A program made the translations under genes and the position numbers. From Paramecium tetraurelia (taxonomy: Eukaryota > Ciliophora > Oligohymenophorea > Peniculida > Parameciidae), in assembly GCF_000165425.1 (NCBI RefSeq), contig NW_001798979.1, positions 1 through 64,000 on the forward strand: a DNA stretch of 64,000 nucleotides, read 5' to 3'. The first letter of the stretch is position 1; every line of letters begins with the position of its first letter. Under the pieces are notes generated by a model that saw only the letters and a program-made list of their open reading frames with translations, made no database searches and had not been told where the DNA came from. Positions 1 to 12,600 of the stretch are shown piece by piece.

Positions 1-525
1 TATGTGCTACATTTTTATTGTTTAGGTGCTGCATTAAAGAATTAAAATAAATATACGGAGGCAATTGAGTGTTACGAATAAGCTATTTCCATTATTCCTA
101 GTAATGATAGTGCATGGAATAATAAGGGTAACTAATGTGACATATTACTATTATTTAGGCTCTATCTTAAATGATCTAAATAAATATTTGGAGGCATTAG
201 AGTGTTACGACAAGGCTATTTCCATTAATCCTAAATGTGATATAGCATGGAGTAATAAAGGTAAATTATTTTATAATTAGGTTTTGCATTACATAATTTA
301 AAGAAATATCAAGATGCTGTCGATTGCTATGATAAAGCTCTGTCTATATGTATTAATCCTCTTCGTCTAAAAAGAAAAGGTACACCTATCTAAATTAATA
401 TATATATAGCTGATTCGCTATTTGAGTTGCAGTAGAAAGAAGAAGCTAAAAAGTTATATTAGGATGCTTTAAACAAAGGATCAAATGAGAGGGATTACAT
501 ACAAAGATAACTCGCCAAATTATGA
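1..525 (+). CDS. TPR-repeat protein, 3' part (5' end outside window)
   Basis: Tandem 34-residue tetratricopeptide repeats with the ciliate consensus GxALxxLxxYxEALECYDKAISINP, a protein-interaction scaffold. Read with TAA/TAG as Gln, exons join without a stop until TGA at 523-525. Introns are 1-25 (5' base cut by the window edge), 128-158, 261-280 and 380-409 (20-31 nt). Each one splits the Gly codon at the start of a repeat (phase 1), so every repeat carries its own intron. The last exon loses the consensus and ends in a charged tail. The missing N-terminus may hold a B-box, as in the related genes at 40005 and 53881; that is inference. No specific partner can be named. Confidence 0.8.
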
Positions 526-601
526 AACACCTTATTTTAATAGATCAAATCCTTAAGAATTAAATCTCTTCAGTTAAATTCTAAGAATTTTTCAAGTCAA
601 A

Positions 602-1610
602 TCAATTATTTTAGACCTCTTCTTTTAAAATTGATAGGGGAATTAGTTTGAAACAATGTTCATAAGCAAAGTCTGCTAAGGACAAGGGTATGGTATGTTG
701 TTAATTTTGTTAAATCAAAATTAATTACCTTTTGAGATCCAAGTAATGGCATTAAAATATTGTCCTTATTAAATTAAGCATTCCCCTTAAAAATGACATA
801 AACATATTCACCTTTTCATCGCAACGCATTAACATAGTTTGAATCATATTTTAGAACATTGTCTACCTATTATTCCGACTCTTCATATTTGTCGAGCATA
901 TATAAGCACTTAGCTAATATTTATATTAAAATCACCTTTGCAGTATAATGATTTAATGTGATTTGGATCAATTTGTAAAGCTTTATCTGCCCATTTTATA
1001 GCTTCTGCAAATTGGCCAAGTGATTTTAAAGTTAATGCTAAATTTAATGATGATCAATAACATTTCATAGATAATGCAGATAAATTTTCAGCATTCAAAA
1101 CCTAAGATTAATTTAACATCTTAATTGTTGATTCTAACATTTCTTTCTCATTTAAAATGCCTTGTTATTTGCCTAATTAAATTAAAGTCTACCTCCAATT
1201 CCATTCATTTCCAACTATTTGTTATTGTTTTCATTTTATAAACGAAAATTCAAATCTTCTATTCTCAACTTAACAATCAGTTTGATTAAATCATTTTACA
1301 ACTTTTTGACACGGTTAGTTATAGAATACTATGCTTATACTTTAAATTCTTAGAAATATATCATTTCACCAATTGCTACGTTTAATTATTAAACGTTCAT
1401 TCTTACTCTTTCTTTGTTTAGTATAAATTTCAAATTAATCCCTTACTTGAATTTTTCGAATGAGTGAAAGATTGACTCAAATTACTCTGAAATATTATCC
1501 AATAATTTCAGACAATCCTACTCTTAATTACTTAGTTGTTCATTAAATTGAGGCATGTCAATCCATGATTCTAAATGAGCATTTTGAAATTTATTTTAAA
1601 CACATTTCAT
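602..1610 (-). CDS. TPR-repeat protein with an in-frame TGA
   Basis: Start ATG at 1610-1608. The N-terminal half is a helical, Gln/Asn-rich region without recognised motifs. It is followed by TPR units, for example KSLGQFAEAIKWADKALQID. Introns at 1173-1192 (20 nt), 1038-1061 (24 nt) and one of 22 nt near 917-938 join the frame exactly. At 816-818 an in-frame TGA falls where the TPR consensus expects a residue before Lys-Gly. TPR-like sequence continues beyond it (GECLIQQGQYFNAITWISK) to a second TGA at 602-604, but needs a 53-nt intron, which is long for this genome. So the protein is either truncated at 816 (242 aa) or the gene is a young pseudogene. An upstream exon near 1670 is possible. 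Confidence 0.6.
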
Positions 1611-1973
1611 AAAACAATAATATCAAATCTTTACAAAACTCCTTTAAGCATATCATTTTAATGTTATATTCATGCTCACTATTTTTGGCATTTTATCTCT
1701 AAACATTTCCCTTTACTCATTTTATTATATAAAAATTTTATATTAACCTAGAAAACATTTTATAAACTCTATTATATAGATGAATATTATTGTTATATTC
1801 AATATAAAAATTAACAAAACCAATCTCAAAAAATTATGGATTTAACAAATATGTAAATAACTATTTATTAGGCTTGTCTGTGGATAATCAAAGAAAATAC
1901 AGATCTAACAATATTGACACAGTAAAATAACTTAATCCTTATTTAAACATAAACAATTAGATTTATAGAATAC

Positions 1974-4262
1974 TCATATAATTACATTTGCAACTTTTTC
2001 TATAAATCTTTTAGCATAATCATCTGGATTTTGAGCAGAAGTATCTAAGGCAATATTTACATGAATAGCCTTTTTAGTGTGCTTTTCGATGATTTTTTAT
2101 GCATTCCACTCTTATAAGTAATCAATTATGGCTATGTGATAAAAAATTCCTTTTTCAACCGCATTTATGCATGGTATACATTACAGATCACATGAGAAAT
2201 AATTAGGAATCTAAGAAATATGAAATTAGTTTTACATCTGCTTCTTTAATATGTGAGTTATTCTAGCTATATGAATACCAATCCATTTTAATAATCAGGA
2301 GGGAATAATCCATCAACTTGATTCTGCTAAAAAAGTTGGCGTCATTAATTAAACATTTTCTCAATCTTTCTCTATGTTGTTAAGGTATATGCAGTTATTA
2401 TTCTAAATTCTGGAAATCAATGTCTTTTAACGTAATTTTCTTTAATTCAATATCATTAGTTTTTTTGTTTTTCTTTAAGACTTATCTTGAGTGTTCAGAT
2501 CCTTTGATATCATAAGTTCTGACTCTGTAGATGGAAGGTATTTACATAGCATTTCTCATCACGACTACATTGATCGATTCTTCAACCTAAATTATTGAAT
2601 AAATATAATACGTTTTATCTGAATAACTTGTAAATGCCATAGATTGGCGAAATAACTGTTTCATTTTCACTTAAATGAAGGAAGTAAGGTATCAGATTTT
2701 TTCTAATAACAGCTAATTCTTAATCAGACAATGTTTTGATGATTAATTTGTTATCATGAGTGAAAAAGAAGAAAGCACCCCCTTTGCCTCCATCTGGTCC
2801 TTTGAATTACTTAATTTGATCTTAATTGGCAACGAGATCAAATGATTTGAAATGATTAATCATTTTTATATCCCTCTCTCTGATCTTCTGGAATATGGCT
2901 GGAGCATAAACAGTAAATGTTGATTGTAACAATTTTAATTCAACTGTGCTTTCATTCTGAGACCCTTTGTTATCTATTTCGTAGAGGATTTCTTCAATAA
3001 AATCATCAGTATCTAAATTGTAATTAGATTTCAATTTAGCATTATCATTATTCGAAACTGAGTCATTTGAGAATTTATAATCTGTATATCTTCTAAGAAT
3101 ATTAATTTGATCAAATTCATCTTGTACAGATATTTCTGCCTTTACATCTGATTTGCAAACAGCTCTTATGCCAAAAATGATTGTATTGACTTAATCAAAT
3201 TTAAGATTTTAATGGATAGTATCGTAAAAGTTAGCATCGTCATCCACTAGAAGAATAGTTAATAATATTACATAATTCACTTTAGACATTGTCCCTCCTC
3301 CAAACTTTCCTCCACAATCTTTTGACTTGATCTTTAATAGTTGGATCATTGTATCTTAAAATGGATAATACTATTGGAGTGCATAATTTGGCTGAATTGC
3401 CTATAGTTATAAAAATCAGGAGAAATCCTTCATGAAAATATGAGCAATTGAAGCCTGCAATTGTAAAGGATACTGCCTCGCATGTCCATATAATACATGA
3501 CCCTTTGATATAACGATAGTAATATTTTGCAAAAGTATCCTTGATTTCTCTGTATTTCTCATCATCAGGAATGGCTTTATTGAAGTACCATATTGTATAC
3601 AATGAAATGAGAGTGTATAAAAATACCAGTACGATACCAGCCAACGGAAACCCAGGATGATATTTGAAACTGCAGGTGCCAAATATTGAAAGACCATTGT
3701 TATTAGTAAACTTAGCTAAGAGTGGAATTGAAATCATTGCTAACCATGCCAATGAATGCAGTATCGTAGGCAATTTGGGTATTACTTTGAATTGAGTTTT
3801 TAGAGTTAATCGAATGTAAATGCAAAACACTACATTATAAGATACTTCTCCTGTTCCAGCGAATATACTAAACATCGAATTGATCTGACAGAATAAACCT
3901 GAACTCAAAGGATTCTAACCATATGTAGTGTAGTAACAAGCAGTCACAAACCAATGTATACATAATATTGCATCAGACAGAGATATAAAGAAAACTATAT
4001 CCCCAGGCATTTTCCTTGTATTCGGATACTTGATAAAGCTGTAGGTGATGAATATAGTGCACATAAAGGCTAATGGGGCTAAATGATGATAAAATTTTCA
4101 AATACAAACTATAAGAAATATATATTGATCTAAGGGTTGCACTTTAATCTTTTCAGACAGTTCCTAATCAGTCAAATTATCGTAACAATAAAACACATCA
4201 TCATCACTATAAATCCCTAAGGCTGAGCTCAATAATAAAAAGTAGATTATCAATTTTATCAT
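1974..4262 (-). CDS. seven-transmembrane receptor fused to a phosphatidylinositol-phosphate kinase (GPCR-PIPK)
   Basis: About 725 aa. The N-terminus has a hydrophobic leader and a short acidic luminal segment. A seven-helix membrane region follows to about residue 300, with features such as FCQINSMFSIFAGTGEVSYN. A linker leads to a full PIP-kinase domain: glycine-rich loop GGKGGAFFFFTHDNKLIIKT, YDIKGS (the family's DLKGS), MDYSLLI, and IIDYLQEWN near the C-terminus. These match PIP4K/PIP5K enzymes, which phosphorylate phosphoinositides at membranes. Receptor-lipid kinase fusions of this kind are known from oomycetes and Dictyostelium (RpkA). Four introns of 25-34 nt join all exons in frame, for example a 34-nt intron just after the TM region. 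The ligand is unknown. The fusion is read directly from one continuous spliced frame. Confidence 0.85.
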
Positions 4263-4577
4263 AAATATTATTATTAATACATAATCTTAATCTATCTCTA
4301 TTACTTACCAAATTTTATGATGATCTCCACTTCAATCTCTATAGAAAATTATCATATATCTAATATCTCTCAAATATCACAATAATTTAATAAAGTAGAT
4401 ACTATTTTAATGAATATTACTGATGGATATTCAGACAAGTTATTCAAATTTCTATAAAAATCAATTATGTAGAATGTATATTCTTGATTTCGAAATCTAT
4501 ATAATTTATAGTACATTAAATCTCTTAATTTAATCAAAAACCCACAATTATTTATCATTTTTCACCAAATCTAATCA

Positions 4578-5932
4578 GAAAACAAATTAGATGAAAGAAT
4601 TATTTCTTTGTATAAAGGATAAGCAGGAATCGAATTAGGAAATAATTGTTGGGAACTATTTGTTTTAGAACATCGGATTTAAGTAGATGGGTATAGTATA
4701 TAAGTTAAGAAATTGGGAATTATCGATGATGCATTTCAGAATTTCTTTTCAGAAACTGGAAATAACAAACACTCCCAAAGATCTTTATTTATTGATTTAG
4801 ATAGGAATACTATTGATGAATTGAAAAGAAGCCAATTTAGAGAATTATTTAGACCTTAATAAATGATTTTAGGAAAGGATAGTGCTATAGACATTTATGC
4901 AGGAGGCTACTATGGAGTTGGAAAAAAATATTATAGATGCCGGTATGGATCGAATTAGATAATTTAAGGAAGATTGCATGGGTTTTTAGGGATTTATAAT
5001 ATTTCATTCTGTTGGAGGAGGTACTAACTCTGGATTTGCATATTTATTATTGGAAGCAATACGCAATACACGAAGAATTTGGTAAGCAATCAATCAATAG
5101 CGTTGCTACTTTTCCATCTCCTTAAATTGAATCATCTATAATTGAACCATACAATACATATTGTGTGAAAGTGCATTAAATGATCATAACGATGTCTTTA
5201 TCTTATTAGATAATGAGGCCATCTATGATATTTGCAATAGGCATTTGGAGACAGAAAGGTGTTCTTATACAAATTTAAATGGAATTATAGCTTAGGAATG
5301 TTCAACTTTAACACTTTCATTAGGATTTGATGGATAGTTGAATTTATAGTTGGATGATTGTCAGACAAATTTAGTTCCTAAAATTCCTTTTATGCTTTAG
5401 AAAAATAATAAATCATTAAATCAAATGTATCATCATATGCATCAATTGTTGCAATTTCAAAAATCGTGACATCTCTTTTTTTCAACCTTAGAACATAATG
5501 GTTAAATGTGATACAAATCATGGAAAATATATGGCAAGTCCATCTGTATTATAGAGGGGAAATAATACCAAAAGAAGTTAATGCTGCACTTGCATAAATA
5601 AGATTTATTAAATAAGTATATGTAATATTAGATTGGTGTACTAAAGGATTTAAATTAGATATTAATTATAACCTCCTGCCAGCATATATGATCTCGAATA
5701 AAACTGCAATAGAAGAAGTTTTTGCAAGAATAGATTATAAGTTTGATCTCATGTATTCCAAAAAGGTGCTCATTTATTGGTTCATATAAGAGGGAATGGA
5801 AGAGGGAGAGTTCATTGAAGCAAGAGAAAATATTTCAGCTCTTGGAAGGATTATTTTTTTTCGAGTGAAGCAGCTGAAAGAGACGGAGAGTACTTTGAAG
5901 GACTGAGTATATATAAAAATTAAATCTTATGA
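4578..5932 (+). pseudogene. alpha-tubulin pseudogene
   Basis: Translation in alternating frames follows alpha-tubulin from end to end: GQAGIELGNNCWELFVLEH near the start, FIDLDR, GGGTNSGFAYLLLEA (the GTP-binding glycine loop, normally GGGTGSG), DNEAIYDIC, FDGQLN, QTNLVP, KCDTNHGKYMA, and the C-terminal EGMEEGEF. At least five frame changes are needed, including one at a run of seven A residues near 4923-4930, others near 5080, 5165 and 5560, and one before the tail. None coincides with a convincing GT...AG intron. No initiator ATG precedes the first conserved block. The gene is clearly dead, but all regions are retained, suggesting relatively recent loss of a divergent tubulin copy. Homology is from recognition of conserved tubulin motifs. 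Confidence 0.85.
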
Positions 5933-6142
5933 TAAAGAGACTAATTTCAAATAGATCTTCTCTTTTTGTTCAGAGGTCATAGAGATATCAAAATCGCAGG
6001 CATCTTTATAAAGGAAAATGCTTCATAATAAGAAGTTCATATAATTATTTCCAATTTATAATTTCCAATTGAATTAATATTCATAATGTATCTAAAGTTA
6101 TTATTATAGAAGCAAGTAAACAATAATAGCAGATATATCATA

Positions 6143-6484
6143 TCAAGCAAATTTAACTTTATAATTGATTGAATTTTGAAAATTTACTACTTCTTATTTA
6201 TAATTAAATTCTTGCTTGTTTACTAACAATATTTTATGATCTAAAAGATGATAAAATATTGAAATCTTCCAATCATATTATTTTGCTCTTTCTATGATTT
6301 TCCATACTTCAACATTCTGCTCTTCATAGATTATATCCCGTATTTTTGGATGGGAATTGTATAAAAAAATTTCCACAAAACAATTGGATATCTGTATAAA
6401 AAGACCAATATTCTAGATTAGTATTGATTTCAATACTATATGGGTGGTTGATTAGCAATAATAATGACAGATTATATACACCAT
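6143..6484 (-). CDS. small hypothetical protein, possible armadillo-type fragment
   Basis: An uninterrupted TGA-only frame of 113 codons from ATG 6484 to TGA 6145-6143. The protein is helical with patterns such as EEQNVEVWKIIERAKQYDWK that resemble one or two armadillo/HEAT helices, but no family can be named. It sits between the dead tubulin and the giant LRR gene. It could be a remnant of a larger repeat protein rather than a functional gene. No intron was needed. Confidence 0.35.
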
Positions 6485-6637
6485 TAATTAATAATTTATA
6501 GATTCTATGATATTGATTATTGTAATTGTCAACTAATCATCAGTTCATTCTGTCAGAAATCAATATATTCATTTATCTAACATATTTATATGCGATTTCA
6601 TTAATAAAACAGTTATTTATTATAATACAAAATTTGT

Positions 6638-9600
6638 ATGTAAAATATATTATTCGGTGGAGCACAAAAAGCAGCTAATGGAATAGTTGATGAGTTCTCT
6701 AAAAGACCTTCTAGAGCGCTGAGTTTAAGAGTTCACAATTAAAAAGGAGAAAAAAAAGGATAAAAAAAAGCGAAGTTCACTTTTAAACCCGATTTGCCTT
6801 TAGAGTAGTAATTTGCTCAGTTAGAAGTATATTGAGGTTAATTTGTTAGATATATGCATTACAGCACAATCGAAGAAGACTGTAGATAAAAGGATTCAAA
6901 GGTACATTTAAGATTGAGAACTGGATTAATATAGAAACTAAGTTAAGAAATATGTAGGGATTGAAAGCAATCGGATTTATAGATACATAGTTAGATAAAG
7001 TTCATTTGGATGTATTAAGCAGATGGCTTTCCTGGGTGGATCCATAAAAATTAATTATTGAATTATAACAGAATGAGCTTGATAATGAAGATGTTGCTGA
7101 ATTCCTTTACTTTTTATTTGAAAGAAACATTGATGTCAGAAGTGTAAACATATAATATATGTTAGATATATATAATGGGCAACCCTGGAATTTATAAAGG
7201 AGTCTTACTAAAAGAATTGAACGATTATTTATTTAAAAAGTTCGAGAAGAACATGATACATTATTATAAATTGATTAAGAATAAATAAGCTCTTTCGGTC
7301 GCGATCATCAGGTTGTTGAGGAGGAAAAATGATGAAGCAAAAAGTAAAAGAATACACAGAGCTGAAGTTAAAATAGATTAAACCCAATATTATAAACTTT
7401 AATTGAAAAACTGTTTTACAGATAAGAATTGGAAAGGCTTTTAAGATCTTATACAAACAACATATAAAGAGGATAATCTAGAACAATTAACATATTTAGA
7501 TATTAGTAACAATTTTTTAGGCACTCAGAATGCTTTTAATAACATGTGTACCTCAATGTCTTCTGCCAAAGGTTTACTGGTCCTAAAAATTGCTAATTAA
7601 CCCTTGATTCATAATTCTTAAACTATTGAATTATTGATGGGGAATAGGTACGACAATCTAAAGCTAAGAGAATTCGACATCTCTGATAATAAGGATATGT
7701 TGGAGAAAACTTTCAAAGCCCTTTCAGATAACATTTTCAAATTTTGCAAGATTATTACATTTACAGGGAGTATGCCTTAATAATTGTCAACATTATTTAA
7801 AATGTTTGTTCTGACTGAAGCATTTGCAGACAAAACTAAAGAAAGTAAATAAATCTATAGAGAAAGTAATTTATTCAATTTATTCAAATAGAAAAATATT
7901 TCAGAAAAGATTATTTATAAATTTTAGATTTAAGTAGTATTGAGAATTACAATCGTCATGATTTAGTCGAGAAACTACTCCTAAATACAGTATTCACAGA
8001 ATTTACCAATATAAGAACACTACGTAAAATAAATATGTATCATTTCAGATGTGTAAAATTTTGATGTTGGAAGGTGTTAAGGATATGTCAAAGCCAAAAA
8101 GAAATTTCTAACATACATGGAGAAGAAGAAATAAGATGATACTTTCTTTAAAAATTATAAGCATCCTTTGAAGCATATTGTTTATCCTAAACAAACATAT
8201 AGAATGGAAATATAAACAAAAAAAGAATTCTTTTTAGAATATCTATTTACAGAAAAAGGTAGCATTATAGAAATTGAAACAATCATAATCCAATCAAGCA
8301 CATTTAGGTAAGCAAATAGAGCTGAGGGATTATAGGAGGCATGTGCTTTAGTTATAGAAAAAACAAATGCCAATGCAGATGTTCGATATTCAATTAAAAA
8401 AATATCAATGGATGATAGTGATTACCAAATGAATTACCAGACTTTATAATGTTTTTTGTGTTTGGCTTCAGTACAATTGGAAGAATTTAGTTATTCTAAT
8501 GACTCTATGACATTTGAATGGGATGTTTGGTATCAAGAAATGAAATCTTATTGTACCAAGCTTCAAACTGATTAATTTCATAGTTTGAAAACACTAAAAC
8601 TTCAAAACATTTCAGATATGTATATAGAAATCAATTAATTTATCGAACTGCTTGTTTTTAATCCAAAAATATAACTTAAAGAACTCGTAATGATTGATGT
8701 TTACACCAGCAATATTTAAGAGAATTATGAATCTTTGAAAAGCATAGTTGATTAGAGTGGAAAGGTTACACTTGAAAAGTTAGCACTGGGAGAACTTCAA
8801 GCAGGTTAAGGAGAAGAAATGATATTTGAATAAGTTATTTTTAACAAAAGAGTTCAACTAAAAAGCTTAGTATTAAAAAATGTAAAGCTTCAATAATTTT
8901 TAAATAAAATAGAAAAATTAGTAGAAGAAAATATACATGACAATCCACTGTAATTTTTGACTTATTTAGAGATTGATAAAATTAACATATAGTAAAAGGA
9001 AGATTGGAGAAAAGTGATTCAAATTTTTATAATTAATTAAAGACTGTCACTCTAACTTTTGAAAATAAAGAATACAGTATTAAATTAATAATTCTCTGAA
9101 ATACTAAATTAATTACTTTTTCCGTTTGAGTAAGAATTATTTAACATAATTAAGTCAAAAAAAGAAACAGCAGGAATGGTGATAGATTTAAATGAACAAA
9201 ATATGCTGTCATAAATTTAAAATGAAAGTATAGGGTTACCATTTGTTTTGTATGAATTGAATTATGAAAATTGTACAATCTAAGACGATGTCTTGAGCGG
9301 ATTCTTAGTCATTTGTGAACTGAAGAATCTCTCATTCATCAATTGTCAAGATTTAAAGATTGGAATCAAAAAGAGTATGGAAATAATCAAACGCTTAGAA
9401 TTAGATCAATATTATTCATACAAAATTAAGTCTTTCTCCTGTGAAAGAACTGAAATACAGGATGTTGAAACTTTTCAATCATTGATTAAAGAGATAGCAT
9501 TAAACTCAAATAGATAATTATTAGAAATGCTCAATTTAGACAGCTGCGCTTTGAATGATGAAATGATGCAAGCATTATCCAAATAACTTATGGCCATAAA

Positions 9601-12600
9601 GGAAGAACAGAAATTATATAATAGAGTCTTCCTCCTTAGAGATCTAAATTTAAATAATAATAATAAAATTTCGGTAAGCTCTTGGCAATAACTTTGGGAT
9701 GTTATATTGAACGAAAGCAAATTAGAAAAAAAGGAAGAAGCGCATATGGAACAATCAATAACTGTAGTTAACCCATCATTCTTATTAAGTACTTTTGAAA
9801 AGGAAAAAGAAAATATTATAAATGAGACCTAAAAACTAATTGAAACCTCACAATTATTTTTAAAAGAAAAGATACTATATAATTATAAGAAATTCACTCC
9901 TTAATTCCCAAAACAAATAACAAGTTTAGTTATCAGAATGGATTTCAAAACTCTCAATGATAATGAATTAAAATATGAATATTATCGATTGATTGTTGGC
10001 TTTATAATTCATCCTGAAAGTGAATTAAAAACTTTAGAACTAGAATCCCTAAATATGATTGTCTTCATTAAGGCTTGTATTGAAGCTTTTGAATTCTCTA
10101 AATATTATTTAGAATCAGCATTGAAATAATCTAAACATGATCATAAAAGTTAGATAAAATCTGTAACCATTAAATCATTAACAGCAAATGATGCAGAAAG
10201 TACTGAGAAATTCATTTAAATATTTCTTTGTTCTACCCATATTGAATTAAGTAAACTATCTGTATTTGGATGTACTTAGCCTATTTTACATTTAATTCTA
10301 AAAAACATTGACAGAAAAGAGGTTTACCAATTAGAAGAATTATCTCTTCCAGATCTCGAAGAAACTTTAGATTTAGAAGATACAATAAATTATTGTTAAT
10401 GGTTAGTATTTGGTTAGAGAATGCCTATAAAAAAACTAAGCAGTTGTCCAAATTTAGCAGATATGAATTAAGAATAATTTAATCAATTCAATCTTTCGAA
10501 AGTCAAAGTAGAGTCTATAAATTTAAAATATAAATAAGATACTTCTAGCAATGTTAAATAATACAGTCTTCTTTTAGCTAAATTAATTTTAAATGGGTTG
10601 TAAGAAATAACAATTGATAAGTCTGATACCACTTCAATTATTGTTGAAACCTTCAATAAAGTCAATAATTTAGATAATTTGAAGTTAAAAAAATTAATTT
10701 TTAAAGGAGATTTTAAGCTTAATAAAAACTTATTTGAAAAAATTTCTAAATTATTTGAGAAATTAGAATTTTTCTAGGTTTAGAAATTACTATTAGAGAA
10801 TGAATTTGAAATTTATGACATCTGCTAGCTAATGGATGTGCATAAAACTAAAAATCTTAAATTTGATATTAAATCAGTAACATGCAACAACCCAGGTGAA
10901 TTTTACAAGAAATTCCTTTTCAACCCAAATGTTGGTATAACAGAAATCATTCTAAAAGATCCTTAACTGTTGGAAAATAAATTTGATATCTATGAATTAG
11001 GATAAAAAATAAGATATTTCAATCTAAACATGGGTTTATTATACAATTCTAGTACATAGCTGAATGTCAATGCGCTTTAAATTATTAGCAAAATGCTGAT
11101 CTATAATGAATCAAGCAATTTAGAAGAGTTAGTCCTACATTAGTGCCATTTCAAATTAGCAGGAATAGAAGCACTATGCAAATATTCTAATAGCTTAAGA
11201 GAGAAGATCAAAAGTGACGGGAGAGAAAAAACTGCTTAATTGAAATTAAACAGAATTACACTCTATTATTCATTGTATATTGGTGATGATGGAGTCCAAA
11301 AATATGTTAATGATTTATTGTATTTTGAATACATCAATATAGAGAGATTTGAAGTATAAGTGACGAATTGGAATGATGCAATGACAAATAGCCTATGTTT
11401 GGCAGCATAAAATTGGTTTTAATTCTAAAAGGATAAGTAAAGATAATATTCAACAAAATATCCAATAAAATATATCGACATTGGAAGAAATGAATTTATT
11501 GAGGAACAAGAAACCTGGTCAAACTTTTTAAAGACGTTTGTTTTCACTGATAACACTCCTGATTTGGAAACCTTGAATATTCATTTTATGGCATTGAATG
11601 ATCTAAAAACAAGATATCTAATAGCAGAAGCACTCTAATTCTTCTCCAAGAAACCATCAAACTATAAATTTAATGTTAAGAAGGTTAATTTTTCTTAAAA
11701 CAATTCATTGACTCATCTAGGATGGTAAAATTTATTTAAAAACTTCTTCTTTCATCCAAAGGTTTACTTGGAAGAATTAAATATGATTAGTACGATGTTA
11801 GATAGTCAAATAAAGCTAGATGTCATAGCGTAAGTAATAAAAGAAAGAGCTCTTGATTCTCCTAATAAAAAAGTGCCACTTCACACATTCTTATGTTATA
11901 ATGTTAGTCTAAAAGATTATATTGCTGACTATTTATCTGAATAACCACAAAATTACTAAACTCCTTATGATATTCCTGTTGAAATAGAGTATAATAATAG
12001 TCTAAATTTTGGATATTTTGATGGAGTCCCAGAGGCATTTGGTGATATTTTATAAATGTTTTAAAGAATTCTCAAAACAAGGTAGAATATCGTATATATA
12101 AAAGACTGGAAACTCACTAGATCAAAATATTCACCTTATCATTTAAACATGTGTGATCATTATTTAAATATTCTAAATTAGTATTATACTACCAAAAAGA
12201 ATGATTTAATTGATATCTGCATTAGTTTGTAGTCTTTAGATAATTTTGCAAATTATTTTGGATACATAACTGAGTATCCAGGCTCACCTTACCCATATAA
12301 TTTATTATTTCAATAAAATTCTTTTAATTATTTTAAAGAGAAAAGTTGTAATATCTTTAAAATTAAGATTATCTAAACAGAATTTGCTGAATTAGAATAA
12401 ATTAACTAATTTCAAATTTTGAATATATGGAATCATGTAAAACATAGCAGCACTAGTATTGATTAGATTTAAGTTGAATATGATTTAAACGATGACCTTG
12501 TTGATGAAATGTTTAGGCAAGGCTTCGATGAAAGAGATATAATTTCTCTAATTAGATTGATTCCTCCTTCAAAAATTCGAATTTAGAACTCTCTTAGTAT

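Noticed and set aside
7229-7456. Minus-strand ORF in the giant LRR gene
   Set aside because: Shadow of the plus-strand gene, which reads continuously there after a 22-nt intron.
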